Positions 37,264 through 45,957 of a stretch of DNA of 64,000 nt are shown here, piece by piece; the first letter of the stretch is position 1; every line of letters begins with the position of its first letter. A program made the translations under genes and the position numbers. Source of the DNA: Blastococcus sp. TF02A-30 (GTDB lineage Bacteria; Actinomycetota; Actinomycetes; Mycobacteriales; Geodermatophilaceae). Below the pieces are notes generated by a model. It was given only the letters and a program-made list of their open reading frames with translations. It had not been told where the DNA came from and made no database searches. The stretch lies in contig NZ_QOHJ01000004.1 in assembly GCF_003319185.1 (NCBI RefSeq), forward strand, positions 1-64,000, written 5' to 3'.

Positions 37264-39609
37264 TTGAGCATGGCCAGCAACGTCGGCACCGACCCCGCGC
37301 CGTGGCGCGACCCGGCCCTCCCGCGCGAGGACCGGGTGGCCGACCTCCTCGCCCGCATGACGCTGGAGGAGAAGGTCGCCCAGCTCTACGGCGTGTGGGT
37401 GGGCATCGACGCGACCGAGGGCGAGGTCGCCCCGCACCAGCACGAGATGGCCGCGGCGCCGGTCGACTGGGAGGCACTGATCCGCACCGGGCTGGGCCAG
37501 CTGACCCGGCCGTTCGGGACGGCGCCGGTGGACCCGCTGCTCGGCGCGAAGGGGCTCGCGGAGAGCCAGCGGCAGATCATGGCGGCCGGCCGGTTCGGCA
37601 TCCCCGCCCTCGTGCACGAGGAGTGCCTCACCGGGCTGGCGGCGTGGACCGCGACCGCCTTCCCCTCACCGCTGTGCTGGGCGGCCAGCTTCGACCCCGA
37701 CCTCGTCGAGCGGATGGGCGCGGTCATCGGGCAGGGCATGCGCCGGCTCGGCGTGCACCAGGGGCTGGCCCCGGTGCTCGACGTCGTCCGCGACCTGCGC
37801 TGGGGCCGGGTCGAGGAGACCATGGGGGAGGACCCCCACCTGGTCGGCACGATCGGCAGCGCATACGTGCGGGGTCTGGAGTCCAGCGGCGTCGTCGCCA
37901 CGCTCAAGCACTTCGTCGGCTACTCCGCCTCGCGGGCGGGGCGCAACCTCGCGCCGGTCTCCGCGGGGAGCCGGGAGATCGCCGACGTGCTGCTCCCGCC
38001 GTTCGAGATGGCGCTGCGCGCCGGTGCCCGGTCGGTGATGAACTCCTACACCGACGTCGACGGCGTGCCCGCGGCCGCCGACCCGCGGCTGCTCACGGAC
38101 CTGCTGCGGGAGACCTACGGGTTCACCGGGACCGTCGTCGCCGACTACTTCTCCGTCGCCTTCCTGCAGACCCTCCACGGTGTCGCCGGGTCGCCGGCGG
38201 AGGCGGCCGGGCTGGCCCTCGAGGCCGGAATCGACGTGGAGCTGCCCACCGTGGCCTGCTACGGCGAGCCGCTGGTGGCGGCGGTGCGCAGCGGCGCCGT
38301 CGAGGAGGCGCTGGTGGACCGGGCGTTGCGCCGGGTGCTGCTGCAGAAGTGCGAGCTCGGCCTGCTGGACGCCGACTGGTCGCCGGACGCCCCGGCCGTC
38401 GCCGAGGGGCACATCGAGCTGGACTCCGCCGAGTCCCGCGCGGTCGCCGGCGAGCTGGCTCGCCGCTCGGTCGTGCTCCTGGCCAACGACGGGACGCTGC
38501 CGCTGCGGGACGGGCTGCGCCTGGCGGTCGTGGGTCCGCGCGCGGACACCGCGCAGGCGATGCTGGGCTGCTACTCGTTCCCGATGCACGTGGGCGTCCA
38601 CCACCCCGAGGTCGCCGTGGGCATCGACATCCCGACCGTCGCCGCGGCGCTGCGCGAGCACCCGGCGGCCTACGACGTCGTGGTCGCCCAGGGCTGCCCG
38701 GTCGTCGGCGGCGACGACGAGGGCATCGCGGCCGCCGCCCGCGCCGCCGCCGAGGCCGACGTCTGCGTCGCCGTCCTCGGCGACCAGGCGGGGCTGTTCG
38801 GCAACGGCACCTCCGGCGAGGGGTGCGACGCCGTGGACCTGCGGCTCCCGGGCCGGCAGGAGGAGCTGCTGGAGGCGCTGCTCGCGACCGGCACGCCGGT
38901 CGTGGTCGTCCTGCTCGTGGGTCGTCCCTACGAGCTGTCCCGGCAGGTCGACCGGCTCGCCGCGGTGGTGTGCGGCTTCTTCCCCGGCGAGGAGGGCGGC
39001 CCGGCGATCGCCGACGTCCTCAGCGGGCGGGTGTCCCCGTCGGGCCGGCTGCCGGTGAGCTTCCCGCGCGCGGGCAGCAGCCAGCCGGCCACCTACCTCG
39101 CCGCGCCGCTGGGCGGGCGCACCGACGTGAGCACGGTGGACCCGACCCCGCTGTTCCCCTTCGGCCACGGGCTGGGGTACGGCGCCGCCACCTGGACCGG
39201 GGTGCGGGCGCTCTCCGCGCCGGCGTGGGCCACCGACGGGAGCGCCGAGATCGAGGTGGCCGTGCGCAACGACACCGACCGCGAGCTCACCGAGGTCGTG
39301 CAGGTGTACCTGCACGACCCGGTCGCCGAGGTGGTCCGGCCGGTGCAGCGGCTGGTCGCCGCCCAGCGGGTGGACCTGGCGCCCGGCGCGGCCGCCACCG
39401 TCCGCTTCGACCTGCACGCCGACCTCACCTCCTTCCCCGGCCGCGACGGCGCCCGGATCGTCGAGCCCGGGGACGTCGAGCTGCGGGTGGGGGCGTCCAG
39501 CGCCGACGTGCGGCAGGTGCTGCCGTTCACGCTCACCGGGGCGCGGCGCACCGTGGGCGTCGACCGGCGGCTGCACCCGGAGAGCACCGTCGTGCAGAGC
39601 GCCGGCTGA
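37264..39609 (+). CDS. GH3 beta-xylosidase/beta-glucosidase
   Basis: The 781-residue protein is a GH3 enzyme. It has an N-terminal barrel with WGRVEETMGEDPHLVGTIG and ALKHF-type segment TLKHFVGYS, the nucleophile Asp in TVVADYFSV (about residue 294), an alpha/beta sandwich domain with SGEGCDAVDL, and a C-terminal fibronectin-III-like domain. It lacks a signal peptide. In this cluster it most likely releases xylose from xylo-oligosaccharides. The start is TTG 37264 or ATG 37270; an agga element lies ten bases before the TTG. Confidence 0.92.
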   Translation: MSMASNVGTDPAPWRDPALPREDRVADLLARMTLEEKVAQLYGVWVGIDATEGEVAPHQHEMAAAPVDWEALIRTGLGQLTRPFGTAPVDPLLGAKGLAESQRQIMAAGRFGIPALVHEECLTGLAAWTATAFPSPLCWAASFDPDLVERMGAVIGQGMRRLGVHQGLAPVLDVVRDLRWGRVEETMGEDPHLVGTIGSAYVRGLESSGVVATLKHFVGYSASRAGRNLAPVSAGSREIADVLLPPFEMALRAGARSVMNSYTDVDGVPAAADPRLLTDLLRETYGFTGTVVADYFSVAFLQTLHGVAGSPAEAAGLALEAGIDVELPTVACYGEPLVAAVRSGAVEEALVDRALRRVLLQKCELGLLDADWSPDAPAVAEGHIELDSAESRAVAGELARRSVVLLANDGTLPLRDGLRLAVVGPRADTAQAMLGCYSFPMHVGVHHPEVAVGIDIPTVAAALREHPAAYDVVVAQGCPVVGGDDEGIAAAARAAAEADVCVAVLGDQAGLFGNGTSGEGCDAVDLRLPGRQEELLEALLATGTPVVVVLLVGRPYELSRQVDRLAAVVCGFFPGEEGGPAIADVLSGRVSPSGRLPVSFPRAGSSQPATYLAAPLGGRTDVSTVDPTPLFPFGHGLGYGAATWTGVRALSAPAWATDGSAEIEVAVRNDTDRELTEVVQVYLHDPVAEVVRPVQRLVAAQRVDLAPGAAATVRFDLHADLTSFPGRDGARIVEPGDVELRVGASSADVRQVLPFTLTGARRTVGVDRRLHPESTVVQSAG

Positions 39610-40601
39610 TGCCGCAGACCGACCTGCCGCTGGAGGAGCTCCGGCGGTACGACCCGCGGCTGCCCTCTCCGGCGGACCTCGACGAGTTCTGGGCCGCCAC
39701 CCTCGCCGAGGCGGCGGCGCACCCCCTGGACGTGTCGTGCACGCCGGTCGACTCCGGGCTGGTGACGGTGGAGACCTACGACGTCGCCTTCGCCGGCTTC
39801 GGCGGCGCGCCGGTGCGGGCCTGGCTGCACCTGCCGGCCCGGGCCCTGCGCGGGGAGGGACCGCTCCCCGGGGTGGTGCAGCACCAGGGGTACAACGGCG
39901 GTCGCGGTCTGCCGCACGAGCACCTCCTCTGGGCCTCGGCGGGCTTCGCCCACCTGGTCGTCGACACCCGCGGGCAGGGGAGCGGCTGGACCGTCGGCGC
40001 CACCGCCGATCCGGTCGGCTCCGACGCGGCCCAGCCCGGCTTCCTGACCCGGGGTGTGCTCTCCCCGCACGACTACTACTACCGGCGCGTCTACACCGAC
40101 GCGGCGCGGGCGGTCGAGGTGCTGCGCGAGCAGTCCGAGGTGGACGGCGCCCGCATCGCGGTGACCGGCACCAGCCAGGGCGGCGGCATCGCGCTGGCCG
40201 TCGCGGCGCTCGTGCCCGGGCTCCGTGCCGTCATGGCCGACGTGCCGTTCCTCTGCGACTTCCCCCGCGCGGCGCGGATCGCGCCGGGCGACCCGTACGG
40301 CGAGCTCGTGCGCTACCTCAAGGCGCACCGCGACCGCGCCGACCGGGTGTTCCGGACGCTGAGCTACTTCGACGGCGCGGTCCTCGGCCGCGCCGCCTCC
40401 GCCCCGGCGCTGTTCTCCGTGGCGCTCATGGACCAGATCTGCCCGCCGTCGACGGTGTTCGCCGCCTACTCCGCCTACGGGGGGCCCAAGGAGCTGTCGG
40501 TCTACCCGTTCAACGACCACGAGGGCGGGGAGGCCCACCACCACCGGCTGCAGCTGGACTGGCTGCGCGACCTGCTCGACGCGCCGGCCCCCACGGCCTG
40601 A
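39609..40601 (+). CDS. CE7 acetyl xylan esterase / cephalosporin-C deacetylase
   Basis: The 330-residue alpha/beta hydrolase carries the CE7 features RGQGS, GTSQGGGIALAVAAL (nucleophile Ser about residue 189), the Asp in ALMDQICPPS and the His in FNDHEGG. CE7 enzymes remove acetyl groups from short xylo-oligosaccharides inside the cell. No signal peptide is present, matching the other enzymes of the cluster. Its ATG overlaps the GH3 stop (TGATG), so it is coupled to that gene. Confidence 0.93.
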   Translation: MPQTDLPLEELRRYDPRLPSPADLDEFWAATLAEAAAHPLDVSCTPVDSGLVTVETYDVAFAGFGGAPVRAWLHLPARALRGEGPLPGVVQHQGYNGGRGLPHEHLLWASAGFAHLVVDTRGQGSGWTVGATADPVGSDAAQPGFLTRGVLSPHDYYYRRVYTDAARAVEVLREQSEVDGARIAVTGTSQGGGIALAVAALVPGLRAVMADVPFLCDFPRAARIAPGDPYGELVRYLKAHRDRADRVFRTLSYFDGAVLGRAASAPALFSVALMDQICPPSTVFAAYSAYGGPKELSVYPFNDHEGGEAHHHRLQLDWLRDLLDAPAPTA

Positions 40602-40615
40602 GGACGGGGAACCCC

Positions 40616-42217
40616 ATGCTGCAGGCGCGCCTGACGATCGACCCCGCGCGGACGGTGGGCCCGGTGTCCCGCCGGCTCTTCGGCGCGTTCGTCGAGCACA
40701 TGGGACGCGGGGTGTACGGCGGCATCCACGAGCCCGGCCACCCGCGGGCCGACGGGAACGGCTTCCGCCGCGACGTGATCGAGCTGGTCACCGAGCTCGG
40801 CGTGACCACCGTCCGCTACCCCGGCGGGAACTTCGTCTCCGGGTACCGGTGGGAGGACGGCGTCGGTCCCCGCGAGGAGCGCCCGGTCCGGCTCAACCTG
40901 GCGTGGCACAGCACGGAGACCAACGAGATCGGGCTGCACGAGTTCGCCTCGTGGCTGGACGAGGTCGGCGCCGAGCTCATGCTCGCCGTCAACCTCGGCA
41001 CCCGCGGCACGCTGGAGGCGCTGGACCTGCTCGAGTACGCCAACGTGCCCTCCGGGACGACGCTGTCCGACCGCCGGCGCCGCAACGGGCGCCCGGAGCC
41101 GTTCGGCGTGCGGATGTGGTGCCTGGGCAACGAGATGGACGGCCCCTGGCAGCTCGGCCAGCGGTCCGCCGACGACTACGGGAAGCTCGCCGCCCGCACC
41201 GCGAAGGCCATGCGCCAGCTCGACCCCGACCTCGAGCTCGTCGTCTGCGGCTCCTCGGCGGCCAGCATGCCGACCTTCGGCGAGTGGGAGCGCGTCGTCC
41301 TCGGCCACGCCTACGACGACGTCGACTACATCTCCTGCCACGCCTATTACGAGGAGAAGGACGGCGACCTGGGCTCCTTCCTCGCCTCGGCGACCGACAT
41401 GGACCGCTTCATCGAGGCGGTGGTCGCCACGGCCGACCACGTGAAGGCGGTGCGCCGGAGCCCGCGGACGATCAACCTCTCGTTCGACGAGTGGAACGTC
41501 TGGTACCTGTCGCGGGTCCCGGCCGACCTGCCCCGGCGCATCGACGACTGGCCGCTCGCCCCGCCGCTGAGCGAGGAGCCCTACACCGTGGCCGACGGCG
41601 TCGTCGTCGGCAGCCTGCTGATGTCGCTGCTCCGCCACGCGGACCGGGTGACCAGCGCCTCGCTCGCGCAGCTGGTCAACGTGATCGCCCCGATCGCGGC
41701 CGAGCCCGGGGGGCCTGCGTGGCGCAAGCCGACGTTCTTCCCGTTCGCCACCACGTCGCGGCTGGCCCGCGGGGTCGCCCTCGAGGTGGACGTCGACGGC
41801 CCCGGCTACGACACCGCGGCGCACGGCCGCGTCCCGGTCGTCGACGCGGCCGCGACCGCCGACGATGGCACCGCCGCCCTCTTCCTGGTCAACCGCGCGC
41901 AGGCGGAGGAGGTGGAGGTCTCGGTCGACCTGGCGGCGCTGGGCACCGACGTCCTCGACGAGGCGCTGACGCTCGCCGACCCCGACCCGTACGCGGCGAA
42001 CACCGCCGGGCAGCAGGACCGGGTCCGGCTGCGGCCGAACCCCCGGGCCGCGGTGGTGGACGGGACGCTGCGCGTCACCCTGCCGCCGGTCTCCTGGACC
42101 GCCCTCTCCCTCCGCTCTGCGCGGACCGACCGCCCCAGCACCACCGGACAGCAGCAGGACCACGCACCGGCGACGACGCCGGCGACAGAGACGAGGAGCA
42201 GGACATGGCAGCAGTGA
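40616..42217 (+). CDS. GH51 alpha-L-arabinofuranosidase
   Basis: The 533-residue enzyme has the GH51 pattern. FGAFVEHMGRGVYGGI is at the N-terminus, then VRYPGGNFVSGYRWEDGVGP, the acid/base Glu in WCLGNEMDGPWQ (residue 173), and the nucleophile Glu in FDEWNVWY (residue 292). A beta-sandwich domain follows. It removes arabinose side chains from arabinoxylan oligosaccharides. It lacks a signal peptide. Its final 13 bases overlap the ATPase gene that follows, and the last 30 residues are Gln/Thr-rich and poorly conserved in appearance. Confidence 0.94.
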   Translation: MLQARLTIDPARTVGPVSRRLFGAFVEHMGRGVYGGIHEPGHPRADGNGFRRDVIELVTELGVTTVRYPGGNFVSGYRWEDGVGPREERPVRLNLAWHSTETNEIGLHEFASWLDEVGAELMLAVNLGTRGTLEALDLLEYANVPSGTTLSDRRRRNGRPEPFGVRMWCLGNEMDGPWQLGQRSADDYGKLAARTAKAMRQLDPDLELVVCGSSAASMPTFGEWERVVLGHAYDDVDYISCHAYYEEKDGDLGSFLASATDMDRFIEAVVATADHVKAVRRSPRTINLSFDEWNVWYLSRVPADLPRRIDDWPLAPPLSEEPYTVADGVVVGSLLMSLLRHADRVTSASLAQLVNVIAPIAAEPGGPAWRKPTFFPFATTSRLARGVALEVDVDGPGYDTAAHGRVPVVDAAATADDGTAALFLVNRAQAEEVEVSVDLAALGTDVLDEALTLADPDPYAANTAGQQDRVRLRPNPRAAVVDGTLRVTLPPVSWTALSLRSARTDRPSTTGQQQDHAPATTPATETRSRTWQQ

Positions 42218-43281
42218 CCTTCGACGGGGCGACCCGCGTGTACCCCGGTGCCGATCGGCCGGCGGTGGACGCGCTGGACCTGACGGTCGAGGACGGTGAG
42301 TTCCTGGTCCTGGTCGGCCCCTCGGGCTGCGGCAAGTCGACGTCGCTGCGGATGCTCGCCGGGCTGGAGGACGTGACCGACGGCCGGATCCTCATCGGCG
42401 AGCGGGACGTCACCGACGTGGCACCCAAGGAGCGCGACATCGCCATGGTGTTCCAGAACTACGCGCTCTACCCGCACATGACCGTCGCCGACAACATGGC
42501 CTTCGCGCTCAAGATCGCCGGCGTGCCCAAGGAGGAGCGGGCGACCCGGGTGCGGGAGGCGGCCAAGATCCTCGACCTGGAGCAGTACCTGGAGCGCAAG
42601 CCCAAGGCGCTGTCCGGCGGCCAGCGCCAGCGGGTGGCCATGGGCCGGGCGATCGTGCGCCAGCCGCAGGCCTTCCTCATGGACGAGCCGCTGTCCAACC
42701 TCGACGCGAAGCTGCGCGTGCAGACCCGCACCGAGATCGCCGCGCTGCAGCGCCGGCTGGGCATCACCACCGTCTACGTCACGCACGACCAGACCGAGGC
42801 GATGACGATGGGCGACCGCGTGGCGGTGCTCAAGGACGGCCTGCTCATGCAGGTGGGCCGGCCGCGGGAGCTCTACGACCGCCCCGCGAACGTCTTCGTC
42901 GCCGGGTTCATCGGCTCGCCCGCGATGAACCTGTTCACCCTGCCGGTCGTCGAGGGCGGCGTCCGGTTCGGCGACGAGGTCCACCCCGTCCCGCGCGACG
43001 TGCTGGGCCAGGCGTCCGGCTCCTCGGTGACCCTCGGCGTCCGCCCCGAGGACCTCGTGGTGGGCGCGCACGGGCTGGCGGTCGAGGTCGACGTCGTCGA
43101 GGAGCTCGGGGCCGACGCCTACGTCTACGGGCGCACCCGGGTCGGCGAGGAGGAGCACCTGATCACCGCCCGCGTCGACGGCCGCACCCCGCCGCGGAAG
43201 GGCGAGGCCCTGCACGTGGCGCCGCGCGGCGGCCACGTGCACCTCTTCGACGTCCGGAGCGGGAACCGGCTGGGCGCCTGA
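42205..43281 (+). CDS. Sugar ABC transporter ATPase (MsmX/UgpC type)
   Basis: The 358-residue ATPase has Walker A GPSGCGKSTSLRML, the Q-loop MVFQNYALYPHM, signature LSGGQRQRVAMGRA, Walker B FLMDEPLSNLDAKLR and the switch His in VTHDQTEAM, plus the C-terminal TOBE/OB domain. It energises the permease pair encoded on the opposite strand. Many actinobacteria use one shared MsmK-type ATPase for several sugars; here it is encoded within the xylan operon. The ATG follows gaggag. Confidence 0.94.
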   Translation: MAAVTFDGATRVYPGADRPAVDALDLTVEDGEFLVLVGPSGCGKSTSLRMLAGLEDVTDGRILIGERDVTDVAPKERDIAMVFQNYALYPHMTVADNMAFALKIAGVPKEERATRVREAAKILDLEQYLERKPKALSGGQRQRVAMGRAIVRQPQAFLMDEPLSNLDAKLRVQTRTEIAALQRRLGITTVYVTHDQTEAMTMGDRVAVLKDGLLMQVGRPRELYDRPANVFVAGFIGSPAMNLFTLPVVEGGVRFGDEVHPVPRDVLGQASGSSVTLGVRPEDLVVGAHGLAVEVDVVEELGADAYVYGRTRVGEEEHLITARVDGRTPPRKGEALHVAPRGGHVHLFDVRSGNRLGA

Positions 43282-43439
43282 GACCCCCGCCCGGCGCCCC
43301 GGACGCGGGCCGCCGGGCCGGGCAACTGCCGTCCCTCCCCGGGTGCGACCGGCCGCTCCGGGGAGGGCCGGTGGCGGGCGCTCCCTAGACTCGTTCCGGC
43401 GCCCGGCGATCCGGGCGTCGCGACGAACGAGGAGAGTGC

Positions 43440-43802
43440 ATGGCCGTCCGAGCCATCCGGGGCGCGACGCAGGTCGACGCCGACGACCGGGAGCAGGTGC
43501 TCGAGGCCACCCGCGAGCTGGTCAGCGCGGTGATGGAGCGCAACGCGCTGTCCCGCGACGACGTCATCAGCATCCTGTTCACCGCCACCCCCGACCTGGT
43601 GTCGGAGTTCCCGGCGCTGGCCGCCCGCGAGCTCGGCTTCGGCGACGTCCCGCTGATGTGCGCCACCGAGATGTCGGTGCCGCACGCGCTGCCCCGGGTG
43701 CTGCGTCTCATGGCGCACGTCGAGACCGAGAAGCCCCGCGCAGACATCCAGCACGTCTACCTGCGCGGCGCCGTGGCGCTGCGCCGGGACATCGCGCAGT
43801 GA
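43440..43802 (+). CDS. aroH: Chorismate mutase, AroH type
   Basis: The 120-residue protein is a monofunctional AroH chorismate mutase. It has VRAIRGATQVDADDREQV at the start, the Arg-Gly substrate motifs, FTATPDLVSEFPALAARELG in the middle, and CATEMSVPHALPRVLRLMAHV. It converts chorismate to prephenate for Phe and Tyr synthesis as a trimer. A TAGACT -10 lies at 43386-43391 and a gaggag site precedes the ATG. Its stop codon is followed closely by cmk. Confidence 0.93.
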   Translation: MAVRAIRGATQVDADDREQVLEATRELVSAVMERNALSRDDVISILFTATPDLVSEFPALAARELGFGDVPLMCATEMSVPHALPRVLRLMAHVETEKPRADIQHVYLRGAVALRRDIAQ

Positions 43803-43825
43803 CCCCCGTGAACGAGCAGGAGCCC

Positions 43826-44530
43826 ATGACCACCCCGCAGAGCCCGTTCCGCGGCTCGGTGACCCTCGACGGCCCGTCCGGCACCGGCAAGTCCAGCGTC
43901 GCCCGCGGCGTCGCCGCCCGGCTGGGCGCCGCCTACCTCGACACCGGCGCCATGTACCGCGCCGCCACCGTCGCCGTCCTCGACGCGGGGGTGGACCCCG
44001 ACGACGCCGAGGCCGTGGCCTGCACCGTCGCCGAGGCGCGGATCGTGGTCGGCACGCAGGCCGGGATCGAGGTCGTGGAGGTGGACGGCACCGACGTCGC
44101 CGTCCGCATCCGCGGGGCGGAGGTGACCCGGGCGGTGTCCGCGGTGTCCGCCGTCCCCGCCGTCCGCCGGCAGCTGGTCGAGCAGCAGCGCGCGCTGGTC
44201 GCCGGCGCCGAGGCAGTCGTCGTCGAGGGCCGGGACATCGGCACCGTCGTCCTCCCGGACGCGACGCTGAAGATCTACCTCACCGCCGCGCCCGAGGTGC
44301 GCGCCCAGCGCCGCGCCGGGCAGCTCGGCGTGACCGACCCGGGTGAGATCGCGGCCCTGGCCGCCGACCTGCGGCGCCGGGACGAGTACGACAGCAGCCG
44401 GGCCGATAGCCCGCTGCGCCCGGCCGAGGACGCCGTCGTCGTCGACAGCAGCGAGCTCTCGCAGGCCGCCGTGGTCGACCGGATCGTCGCGCTGGCCGAG
44501 TCGGCCGTCGCGGCAGGGGACCGCACGTGA
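43826..44530 (+). CDS. cmk: Cytidylate kinase
   Basis: The 234-residue NMP kinase has Walker [18 protein letters not shown], the CMP-binding [14 protein letters not shown] and [24 protein letters not shown]. It phosphorylates CMP and dCMP. The ATG at 43826 has aggag just upstream; an in-frame GTG at 43799 overlaps the aroH stop and could be used instead. It overlaps der by four bases, the standard actinobacterial cmk-der pair (Rv1712-Rv1713). Confidence 0.93.
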   Translation: MTTPQSPFRGSVTLDGPSGTGKSSVARGVAARLGAAYLDTGAMYRAATVAVLDAGVDPDDAEAVACTVAEARIVVGTQAGIEVVEVDGTDVAVRIRGAEVTRAVSAVSAVPAVRRQLVEQQRALVAGAEAVVVEGRDIGTVVLPDATLKIYLTAAPEVRAQRRAGQLGVTDPGEIAALAADLRRRDEYDSSRADSPLRPAEDAVVVDSSELSQAAVVDRIVALAESAVAAGDRT

Positions 44531-45882
44531 GCGAGAACGAGATCCAGAACCAGGGGCCGCTGCCGGTCGTCGCCATCGTCGGTCGCCCGAACGTGGGCAA
44601 GTCGACGCTGGTCAACCGCATCCTGGGCCGTCGCGCGGCGGTCGTGCAGGACGTCCCGGGCGTCACCCGCGACCGCATCTCCTACGAGGCGCTGTGGAAC
44701 GGCAAGCGGTTCACCGTCGTCGACACCGGCGGCTGGGACCCGAAGGCGGCCGGTCTCGGCGCCTCGATCAGCCGGCAGGCCGAGTACGCGATGAAGACCG
44801 CCGACGTCATCGTCTTCGTCGTCGACAGCCAGGTCGGCGCCACCGACACCGACCTGGCGGCCGCGCGGATCCTGCGGCGCAGCGACCGGCCGGTGATCCT
44901 CGTGGCCAACAAGGTCGACGACGAGCGCAGCGAGGCCAACGCCGCGGAGCTCTGGTCCCTGGGCATGGGGGAGCCCCAGCCGGTCAGCGCGCTGCACGGG
45001 CGCTCCAGCGGCGACCTGCTCGACCTCATCCTGGACGCGATGCCCGAGGCGCCGCGCGAGCAGGAGGAGGAGGGCGGCCCGCGCCGCGTGGCCCTGGTGG
45101 GCCGGCCCAACGTCGGCAAGTCCAGCCTGATCAACCGGCTGGCCAAGGAGGAGCGCTCGGTCGTCGACTCGGTGGCCGGCACGACCGTCGACCCAGTCGA
45201 CTCGATCGTGGTCCTGGGCGGCGAGGAGTGGCGGTTCGTCGACACCGCCGGCCTGCGCCGCAAGGTGAACACAGCCAGCGGCATGGAGTACTACGCCAGC
45301 CTGCGCACCGAGGCCGCCATCCAGGCCGCCGAGGTCTGCGTGGTCCTGCTGGCCGCCGACGAGGTGATCAGCGAGCAGGACCAGCGGGTGATCACCCAGG
45401 TCGTCGAGGCCGGCCGCGCGATGGTGCTGGCCTTCAACAAGTGGGACACCCTCGACGAGGACCGGCACGCCCAGCTGGAGCGGGAGATCGACCGCGACCT
45501 GGCGCACGTGAAGTGGGCGACGCGGGTCAACATCTCCGCGGCCACCGGCCGCGGCGTGGGCAAGCTCGCCGACCACCTGCGCGCCGCCATCGCGTCCTGG
45601 GAGACGCGGGTGCCCACCGCCGAGCTCAACCAGTTCGTCCGCGCGCTGGTGCAGGAGACGCCGCCGCCGGCCCGCGGTGGCCGGGCGCCGAAGATCAAGT
45701 ACGTCACGCAGGCCGACGTCCGGCCGCCGCGGTTCGTCGTGTTCTCGACCGGCTTCCTCGAGGCCGGCTACCGACGGTTCCTGCAGCGCAAGCTGCGCGA
45801 ACAGTTCGGCTTCCACGGCACGCCGATCGAGATCTCGGTCAAGGTCCGCGAGGGCCGGGACAAGGACGCCCGGCGCGGCTGA
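44527..45882 (+). CDS. der: Ribosome biogenesis GTPase Der (EngA)
   Basis: The 451-residue protein has two tandem GTPase domains, with G1 motifs [12 protein letters not shown] (about residue 20) and [12 protein letters not shown] (about residue 195), and G3 DTGGW and DTAGLR. NKVD and NKWD are the G4 motifs, and a C-terminal KH-like domain follows. Der acts in 50S subunit assembly. The GTG overlaps cmk. Its TGA stop is the loop of a 13-bp hairpin that probably ends the operon. Confidence 0.96.
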   Translation: MSENEIQNQGPLPVVAIVGRPNVGKSTLVNRILGRRAAVVQDVPGVTRDRISYEALWNGKRFTVVDTGGWDPKAAGLGASISRQAEYAMKTADVIVFVVDSQVGATDTDLAAARILRRSDRPVILVANKVDDERSEANAAELWSLGMGEPQPVSALHGRSSGDLLDLILDAMPEAPREQEEEGGPRRVALVGRPNVGKSSLINRLAKEERSVVDSVAGTTVDPVDSIVVLGGEEWRFVDTAGLRRKVNTASGMEYYASLRTEAAIQAAEVCVVLLAADEVISEQDQRVITQVVEAGRAMVLAFNKWDTLDEDRHAQLEREIDRDLAHVKWATRVNISAATGRGVGKLADHLRAAIASWETRVPTAELNQFVRALVQETPPPARGGRAPKIKYVTQADVRPPRFVVFSTGFLEAGYRRFLQRKLREQFGFHGTPIEISVKVREGRDKDARRG

Positions 45883-45895
45883 GCCGCGCCGGGCG
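45867..45895 (+). terminator. Terminator hairpin with the der stop codon as loop
   Basis: Bases 45867-45879 pair perfectly with 45883-45895 over 13 bp, and the three-base loop is the TGA stop of der. The stem is entirely G and C with no T tract. It separates the convergent der and MMPL genes and may serve both. Confidence 0.75.
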
Positions 45896-45903
45896 CCCGG
45901 CCC

Positions 45904-45957
45904 GGCTCAGCCCTCCGGCCGGACCGGCTCGGCTCAGCCCTCCGGCCGGACCGGCTC
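45904..45957. repeat. 27-bp tandem duplication over the MMPL stop codon
   Basis: Two identical 27-base units (45904-45930 and 45931-45957) lie side by side. On the minus strand each encodes AEPVRPEG followed by TGA, so the end of the MMPL gene is duplicated in frame immediately after its stop. Confidence 0.9.

Noticed and set aside
36005..37267. Alternative-frame ORFs across the xylanase and GH3 genes, including an open frame of more than 1000 codons from 37302
   Set aside because: High GC third positions hold alternate frames open; only the GH10, GH3, CE7 and GH51 frames have catalytic motifs. The 37302 frame is genuine only from 39609 (CE7).
37264..37269. Certain TTG start for the GH3 gene
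   Set aside because: The ATG at 37270 is only two codons on and ribosome-site evidence is weak for both, so no finding was made of it.
43282..43439. Additional small gene between the ATPase and aroH
   Set aside because: No start with a ribosome site and no codon bias; only a weak 7-bp stem (43348-43354 with 43366-43372) and the aroH -10 are visible.
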